Positions 57,126 through 64,000 of a DNA stretch of 64,000 nucleotides are shown piece after piece. Source of the stretch: Rattus norvegicus (taxonomy: Eukaryota > Chordata > Mammalia > Rodentia > Muridae); the NCBI RefSeq assembly GCF_036323735.1, contig NC_086036.1, forward strand, positions 25,369,564-25,433,563, in the 5' to 3' direction. The first letter of the stretch is position 1. Every line of letters begins with the position of its first letter. A program made the position numbers and the translations under genes. The notes beneath the pieces are model-generated. The model saw only the letters and a list, made by a program, of their open reading frames with translations. It was not told the origin of the DNA and ran no database searches.

Positions 57126-57579
57126 CTGACTTCAAACACCTATTGGAAGCTCCAGAGAAAATGGGAAGTTCCCCCCCATAAATGGCGTTACTGTCACACC
57201 ATTTGTTTCATTTGCATGCAATAGCTGGACTACTCTACAGTGTGGAAAAGCTGCTGTTTATCATCCATATCCTTACAGGTGGCTATTCAAGTCACCGCAT
57301 TGTTTTGTTTTGCTTTTTTAGTAATACAATGATAAAACTGTGGCCAACAAACCCAGTGGCCAACAAGTGGGTGTGCTTTTCTAAGGTAGACTCTAATAAG
57401 TGGAATTACTGAGTTACTAAATTGGTGTTTGTTTGAATAGGTATTACCAAATTGTTCCAGACAGTGCCCAAGCCAAATTGCCTGCCTCTATAGAGCACAT
57501 GTTCACAGGGTCACAGGCAACAATGGTTCAAAGCACAAAATCTGAGCACAAGGTCTGAGGACATACTGCATGCCAGGAC
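57126..57579. mobile_element. Possible ancient LINE remnant
   Basis: 'gtggaattactgagttactaaattgg..ggtattaccaaattgttccagac' near 57398-57460 resembles a block of very old LINE-1 3' UTRs. The rest is unclassified. Weak. Confidence 0.35.
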
Positions 57580-57650
57580 TTACATAGTTCTGAGACCTTG
57601 GGCAAGACTATATGTTCATATATGTTCATGCCTCAGCTTCCACAAACACA
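57580..57650 (+). mobile_element. MIR-like fragment
   Basis: 'gttctgagaccttgggcaagactat' followed by 'gcctcagcttcc' matches the MIR core order. Confidence 0.55.
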
Positions 57651-57714
57651 GGCCACCAGTACAGTGTTTCCTCATATTAAGTTGTTCTGGGGCCACTGTA
57701 CACACTATTTGATC

Positions 57715-57835
57715 AACACTACCTAGGGTTGGGGATTTAGCTCAGTGGTAGAGTGCTTGCCTAGCAAGTGCAAGGCCCTGGGTTCGGTCCCCAGCTCCAA
57801 AAGAAAAGAAAAAAAAAAAAAACAAAACACTACCT
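57715..57835 (+). mobile_element. ID: ID SINE
   Basis: The ID body starts at about 57725 and ends near 57798, followed by an A-rich tail with G interruptions. Pol III A box and B box (ggttcggtccc) are intact. A 10-bp TSD aacactacct occurs at 57715-57724 and 57826-57835. Confidence 0.96.
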
Positions 57836-58845
57836 TCACTGGCTTCAGCCTGAGCCTCTAGTTTTTTTACCAAAGGAGATCACAGTTCCACCCCCCAACT
57901 CCCTCTGTGAGTCAGGATTTTTCCAGACCCAGAGGTTAAATGCCTGCCAGGCTCATTTACCTCACACTTCTGTGTTTCTCTGTGATGCAAAGCCAGTGGG
58001 GCCCTGGCTGATGGGCCACCAGTGACTGTTTGTACAACAGTCTTGGCTAATGTAAACAGCTGAGTGCAAGCTACAACATCTAAGAAGCCTCTGGGAATTT
58101 GAAAACATTCTTGGAAGAGGCTGGTTTCATTAATATTTAAAAGGTAAAATGCTTCCACCCTGGTCCCAGGTGTAAGACCATCCCTGGGGGTTAGAGGCTC
58201 AGGGCAAATCACACAAAGCCAGCTGCCCCCAAAATGCATGTTGGAATTGGGTAAAAATGAACGAACATCAAAGACACTTTGGAGAGGGACAGGAAGGTGA
58301 AAGAACATGGTAGCTTCAGGATGTTTGTAAAACTGGAAAGGATGTCATGAGACAATCAGGTTTAGTTAACCCCGACACCAGCTTGAAGGACTTTAAGCCT
58401 CTTGTTCCCGCTTCCCTGCCATTAAAGGAGGGAGAACCAAATGGAAGACTCTGGGGTGTTTTCATGAAGGATGCTATCTCTCCACATAAGCAGGTATCTT
58501 ACAGACTACCAAGTCTAGCTGTTTTCAAAGGAGTCATAACAATACGAAATAGTTCTTCTAAGCAAATCTTTATTATAAAGGACAGGGCTACCCAGAGGGA
58601 GGAAGGGCACCCTTAGGTCACACAAATGTGTCTCATTATACTGCCAGTGTCCTTCCCACATGTAATCCTCTCTCTTTAGTACACATGATAAGCCATCTGA
58701 ACAAACCAACTCCCATCTTTATGCCGAAGCACCGGAAACATGAATACCATGAATAGTCCGTTAGCCTGCACTGTGGTCAGGGCAATCAATAGAGCTGTTG
58801 GTTAAGAACAAAAGTTGGGACTGTCACTAGCCTTCATTCAATTCC
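57836..58845. other. No gene recognised; 142-aa minus frame
   Basis: The minus frame at 57880-58308 has no recognised domain. Unique-looking sequence otherwise. Confidence 0.35.
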
Positions 58846-60197
58846 AAGTCCTATACTCCTTTTTAGTTAATTAATTTATTTTTTTACTTATTCACTTTAC
58901 ATCCCACTCACTGCTTCCCTCCCAGTCACCTCCTCCTTCCTCTCTTCCCCCTTCTCCTCTGAGCAGATAGGAGCCCACTGGGCATCCCCCCAGCCTGGCA
59001 CTTCAAGTCTTTGGGAGGCTAGGTGCTTTCTCTCCCATTGGGGCCAGACAAGGCAGTCCAGTCAGAAGAACATCTCCCATAGTCAGGCAACTGCTTTTGA
59101 GGTAGCCCCCATTCCAGTTGTTAGGGACCCACATGGAGATCAAACTGCTCATCTGCTACACATGAGCAGAGAGGCCTAGGTTCAGCCTGTGTAAGTTCAT
59201 TGGCTGGTGGTTCAGACACTCAGAGCCCCGAGAGTCCAGGTTAGTTGACTGCTGGTCTTCCTGTGGAATTCCTATCCCCTCCAGGCCTGCAATCCTTCCT
59301 CCTATTCTTCCATAAGAGTCCCCAAGCTCTAGCCACTGTTTGACTGTGGGTGTCTGTATCTGTCTGAGTCAGCTGATGGGTAGAACCTGACAGAAGACAA
59401 CATGTTCCTGTCTGCAAGCCTAACAGAGTATCATTAATCGTGTCAGGGATTGGCGCTTGCCCAAGGGATGGGTCTCAAGTTGGACTGTTTATTGGTCGGC
59501 CATTCCTTCAGTCTCTGCTCCATTCTCAATCCCTGCATTTCTTATAGACAGGATGTTTTGGGTTGAGAGTTTTATCACTCTACTAGGGTTCCTGCCTGGC
59601 CACAACAGGCAGCCTTCCCAATGCTGTGAGTCACAGCTAAGAACACTCTCATTGATTCTTGAGTGCCTCCCCTATCCCAGATCTCCATCTCTTCTGGAGA
59701 TGACGCCTACCTTCCCCCTCAGTCAGATGCAGATTTCCATTCATGCTCATGGTCATCCAGCCATCCCCTCTGCCCCTCCCCACCCCTGACCACAAACTCT
59801 CCCACTCCCCTCCTGATCCCCTCTCTCACCCAGTTCCCTCCCTCCATCTGCCTTCCACAGCCATTCCATTCCCCCTTCCAACTGAGACTCAAGCATCTTG
59901 CTTGTGCCCTCCTTCCTGTTCAGCCTCCTCGGGTCTGTGGAGTACAGGAGACTGGGTTCCCTCACTCAGGATGATATTCTCACGTTCTATCCATTTGTCT
60001 GCAAAATTCATGATGTCTTTGTTTTTAATAGCTGAATAATATTCTGTTGTGTAGATGTACCATATTTTTAAAAAAATTCCATTCTTCAGCTGAAAGACAC
60101 TTGCTCAATATGTTCCTAGCAGCCTTATTCATAATAGCCCAAATCTAGAAACAACCTAGATGTAACCTAGATGTCCCTCCACTGAAGTCCCATACTC
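58846..60197 (-). mobile_element. Lx-type L1 with 5' inversion (twin priming)
   Basis: The minus-strand L1 3' UTR and ORF2 end run from 58859 to about 60098 (for example 'ctgaataatattctgttgtgtagatg' at 60032). From about 60099 to 60184 the strand flips and ORF2 reads on plus ('atgttcctagcagccttattcataatagcc', then 'ccctccactgaag'). The inverted piece lies immediately upstream of the minus piece in ORF2. TSD aagtcctatactc (58846-58858) versus aagtcccatactc (60185-60197), one mismatch. The inverted part has an 11-bp tandem duplication (60153-60174). This is the classic product of twin priming. Confidence 0.88.
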
Positions 60198-60295
60198 TTT
60201 TTTTTTCTCGGAGCTGGGTATTGAACCCAGGGCCTTGAGCTTGCTAGGCAAGCGCTCTACCACTGAGCTAGATCCCCAACGCGAAGTCCCATACT
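60184..60295 (-). mobile_element. ID: ID SINE inserted at the L1 target-site duplication
   Basis: The ID body on the minus strand is at about 60207-60282, with its T run at 60197-60206. A perfect 13-bp TSD gaagtcccatact occurs at 60184-60196 and 60283-60295. The left copy coincides with the right TSD of the Lx element. Confidence 0.95.
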
Positions 60296-61714
60296 TTTAA
60301 CTTCTTAAACACTTGACAACTGGGCAAGGCCTATGGGTCCTGAAAATAATTCCCACTTGTACCGAGCCATTCAGGTTTACTTGTTATATTGTATCAAAAT
60401 GTAATCCAGCTCTCTTGGGTTTGGTGACATATCCCTGAGCCATTGGAAGAACATTCAAGTTCAAGTTTCCCCCCTCGTCCCAGTTTCTCTTTGACAAATG
60501 GAGGTGATAAGGCATATTGATGAGCTAGCTGGCCTACTGATTACTTAGATTGTCAACACCAAGTTGTGATCTATTCTGTGCTGAATTGGTTTCTATAAAT
60601 TTGATACAAGCGTCAGTATTTCCTGATTTTAAATTGCTTTTTTTCACCACTCCTTGACTTTGAGTTGCTTTTTTTTTATTTATGCTTCAATTTACTCTCT
60701 TTGTCATTTCTCCTGAGAGTCTAGTTTATGGAAGTACGCTAGTTAAATATCCTTGCATAGCTGCAAAACGCAGCTGTAGTAGGAAATGTGTGCAACATTT
60801 AAAGCTTATCTCCTCAACTCACACGAGGGGTGGCTGGCCTGAGCATTCCCTGGGGAGACTGACTGGGGAGTGAGGACTGGAAATGTAGGGAGTCACGACC
60901 TCTGTTTGTCACTGCCATACGCAGGTTAGTGTATAGAACTGGCTTTACTGTGAGTACAAGCAACACACATCACAGACAAGAAAACAGAATCAGGAGCCAC
61001 ATTGTTCTCCAGCCCCAAGGGTGGCTCTCCTACCTCTGAACTACTCACCTTACTCTTAATGCCATAGACCTTAGCCTTGAGTGGAAAATGGAGCATGCCC
61101 AATAAATGTTTCATGAACTAAATGGCTGAGGTTTGATTCTTACTCTGGCCTTAGCCAGGAGTAAGAATATTGGAGACAGAGTAGGTAATAATGTATGACT
61201 GATCACGAAATTATCCTTCTCCGGACACAGGAACTCCTTGTCTCTGGCTCCTACTCCTGGTCTCTTCTCTCTTTCCAGCAGAGATATTTTTCCCCTTAGC
61301 ATCCTGTCTCTTCTTGTGTAGCTGTGTTTTCTTCCCACCAAGTTCAGAACATCTGGATCGCCTGGAAGAGTTTCATTTTATACGTTTTATACTGGGAGAA
61401 ACGTTCTATACTGGGAACATCTGTGAAAAACTCTCATCACAGAGGTCTACACATTCACAAGGCTCCCGGGAGCTAGAAGGGGTGATTGTTTTCTATATGC
61501 CAAAAGTGGGTCTACGCTGGCCAAATATCTGACCCCAAACAAAGCTGAAAAAGTTACAACCGTCTGTTCTCTGAACAAGCTTCTGCCATCATTACTGCAA
61601 AATGTCTTCCATTTTCAGTTAAGATACGTACTTGTAGAGCATCAACCATCACCAGGAGAAACACAGAACTCGTCAGGTTGCAGGGGGAAAGTGGCGTAGA
61701 GTACTCAGACCGGA
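60296..61714. other. No gene recognised
   Basis: Unique-looking sequence. A 'gcccaataaatgtttcatgaactaaatgg' block at 61097 is L2/MIR-like. Confidence 0.4.
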
Positions 61715-62246
61715 AATGAGGCTTCTTCATCCCCTCACTCCAAGGCTCGGGGACCGGTTTATAGGAGGGGCCGGAAAGTCTAAGAGCCAGGAGTCAGGGA
61801 GGACGAGAGTGAAGCGGTATTCTCTGGACATGGCAGGATGCTGCACTGTGGTCCCATAGCAGCTGTGGTCGCCTGCCTAGGATCAGGGCAGTCGACGTTC
61901 AGCATGAGGTGTGCAGGGGCTCACAAGCTTCTATCCCTAGCTGTGGAGGTGTTGACAGTTGGTGACTTCTGGAGGGAGGGGAGACATTTTCCCTTAAGGA
62001 TGTGGCCTCCTCATAGCTTGACATGGCTTCGAGGGAATGGTCCCCCACTCGTGAATATTTGCGCAGCACAAATTGGACTTTGTGGGCTATCTTTTAAAAG
62101 GAGAGATGAGATGAAGACGTGGGAGGGTTACATGAGATCTGGAAGGCGTTAAGGAGAGAAGCGGGATGAGTAGGCTCAAAATACATTGTATTATGAAATT
62201 CATAGCAAAGTAACACAAATATTATAATAAAAATAAAAATTTTGGT
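61715..62246 (+). mobile_element. Lx-type L1 3' UTR
   Basis: 'aagtctaagagccaggagtcaggg', 'agctgtggaggtgttgacagttggtgac', 'aaggatgtggcctcc', 'gcagcacaaattggactttgtggg' and a terminal A/T-rich tail ('attataataaaaataaaaatt'). Same family as 28475 and 41641. Confidence 0.85.
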
Positions 62247-62851
62247 GAAAATTAACTAGCAGAGAAAAGACTCGTCAGTTCTTCTCTCCTCTCCTCTCCA
62301 GCTCAAGGGATAGATTCTGCGCGCCCCACGAGTCTGTGACATCATCAACCACCAAGTGGCTTGGAGTGTGAATGGCTGAAGGAGGTAATCACTGAACTTT
62401 ATCCTAACCCTTCTGATAGCGTGCCACTTGGAAACCTTCAGTCCAAGAAGTAGTTACGCTAAGCAAAGATAGCTGCCTTTGGCTGTTAGGCACTCACGAC
62501 ATTAGCCAGACAGCAGTTCTAATCGCCTAAAGAAAATCCCAGGCACAGTTTAAGTGTGCACCGAAATAACTATCCACAGGAGGGGAAGCAATCCAACACT
62601 AGGAAAGACATTACTTCCAACGGCAAAAGAGAAGGCTAGGGGGAAAAGCAGCGTTTAAGTCATGGTTAGTGTGCCAGGGCAGCAGTGCCCCCTTGCATCT
62701 CTGTACAAATTGGGAAATCCAAGCCAGAAAGTTGTCATGGGGTACAGGGAATGGAGGTGGAGGGCAGGATTTAAAGGGGCAATGCTAAGAGGCTCAGAGA
62801 TCAGTAGACTTTCAGGGAGCCAGGCACCGCCTTGCCCCGTGCTGCTCACTC
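62247..62851. other. No gene recognised
   Basis: Unique-looking sequence. A 173-aa plus frame (62662-63183) begins here and runs across the G run; not supported as coding. Confidence 0.4.
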
Positions 62852-62873
62852 TGGGGGGGGGGGGGGGGGGGGG
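62852..62873 (+). repeat. (G)n homopolymer
   Basis: About 22 consecutive G. Likely to be length-variable and error-prone in sequencing. Confidence 0.95.
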
Positions 62874-62989
62874 TTCGTCCTCCTCACCTGCAGTTGCTTA
62901 TTTTTTCCAATGTCTGAAAGAGGAGGTCAAACCTGGCCACGCTGAAAGCGGAATGATCACAGGAACCTTACTGAGAAGTCCAAAAATAT

Positions 62990-63310
62990 CTACCGTCCCG
63001 CAGGCAGCTGTCTGCCCAGGCTCTTTAATCAGGCCGTTCTACTACAGTTATCACGGTGTGGATCCTTGGAACAGTGGACGTGAACTAAGTGAAGATCAAT
63101 ACGCGGGTCACGGTGAACATTTTATTGACAGTTTCGGTTCCCATCCGTTCGATTTTTTTTTCTGTTCTCGCGGCGTTCTTTGAACTTCCGGGTCTGCGGG
63201 CTAATTTTCAAGACAGGCAAATACTCTGGAGGCTTTGCTTATGATCCCATTACACGAAAGTTGCACAACCGTGTTAAACGGAAAAATTATTCCGTAATAA
63301 AAGCCTTCTA
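62990..63310. other. CpG-containing patch, function unknown
   Basis: About 18 CpG dinucleotides in 320 bases, by eye, in an otherwise CpG-poor window, with no recognised repeat. It could be an old LTR, a small CpG island or a conserved element. Confidence 0.4.
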
Positions 63311-64000
63311 GGAATCCAGAAATGTAGCTTCCTGAGTGTGGCCCAAGATGAAGTCACCTTATGCCGGATCCTGGGCTGTCATAACTGACTTAAGGCACTA
63401 GGAAGCACACTGAGAGAGTTCACACCTTTCCTGTGAACTCTCTGTCTCCACAGAAGATGCCTGTCTCCTTCAGAGGACACCGGAGCCTTGTTGTCTCCCA
63501 AGGGTCACTGCCAACATGTTACCCAACATCTGCCATGTGTTTCTTTGAACATTTATGCCTTCCTGTCTGTGCTGTTTAATCCTGCATCTCACTGCTTAGA
63601 GCTCAGACAGTTGCAGAAGCCTTACTGGCCTCCCAAAATCTGGTCTTTTCTTCCTGGTATCTGTCCTAAACTCAGCTTCCCACCACGGTTCAAGAGAAAG
63701 GTGTCCTTCTATATACATGAACTATATATTTCAATATATAAGGTATATGTACCTTATATTTTAGCTGTATTTCATGCTCCTCACTGGCACATGACACTAT
63801 CATTTATAAAGGGCAAGGAAAAAACCAGCTACATTAGCACATAATGGATAAGTTACATGAAAATGCCTTGTATTCAGAAGTATTATTCCAATGTAAAGAG
63901 ATTTAAAAAAAAAAGGTCAAGCACATTTGGGAAGCATTTGTAATAGGCTTTATACATATTCTTATGGTTCCAGTCTCATAAAAGTTTCAATTTGGCACTG
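63311..64000. other. No gene recognised
   Basis: Unique-looking sequence. The frame at 63488-63844 (118 aa) shows no recognised domain. Confidence 0.4.

Noticed and set aside
62662..63183. 173-aa plus-strand frame as a gene
   Set aside because: It runs through a 22-base G homopolymer and ends in T-rich sequence. No domain recognised.

Overview
The window is nuclear DNA from a rodent, almost certainly rat (Rattus). Three things point there. There are four young ID (BC1-type, tRNA-Ala-derived) SINEs with poly(A) tails and target-site duplications (TSDs). Two young LINE-1 (L1) copies carry the rat-type 3' UTR with its G-rich polypurine tract. The background holds B1, B2/B3, B4/ID-B1 and Lx-type L1 remnants among long, pure dinucleotide and trinucleotide microsatellites. 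Base composition is AT-rich and typical of intergenic or intronic mammalian DNA. I found no bacterial-style operons, tRNA or rRNA genes, CRISPR arrays or intact host protein gene. Nearly every long reading frame is an L1 remnant or a low-complexity repeat.

Layout. Positions 90-3320 hold an ancient plus-strand L1M 3' end, split by a young minus-strand L1 (330-2992). That L1 ends in an unusual double poly(A) tail enclosing 27 non-L1 bases. Positions 3321-9635 are mostly unique sequence with two TC microsatellites. Positions 9620-13452 hold a second young L1, plus strand, lacking the endonuclease region and carrying an ID insertion in its 3' UTR. The two L1s form an inverted repeat with arms of about 2.7 kb, separated by about 7.7 kb. 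Positions 13.5-31 kb mix unique AT-rich DNA with degenerate SINEs, Lx 3' UTR pieces and microsatellites. At 31.4 kb a 103-bp segment looks like a coding exon (acceptor, open frame, strong donor). Positions 32-37.8 kb hold L1 3' UTR, L2 and hAT (URR1) remnants and a 370-bp TTC tract. Positions 37.8-48 kb are mainly unique sequence with scattered relics. Positions 48.6-51.1 kb hold a long decayed minus-strand L1 ORF2 interrupted by a nested L1 tail. Positions 54.25-54.76 kb hold a 16-bp-unit minisatellite. Positions 55-62.3 kb are dense in repeats, including a twin-primed (5'-inverted) Lx element whose target site was later reused by an ID element. Positions 62.9-63.3 kb include a CpG-containing patch of unknown meaning.

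How it works together. Only retrotransposition is legible here: L1-encoded reverse transcriptase supplied its own copies and, in trans, the ID/B1/B2 SINEs. No new biological system is evident. The most useful observations are the candidate exon, the candidate 3' transduction, the shared FEDD change in the reverse transcriptase motif, the twin-priming/ID target reuse, and the minisatellite.
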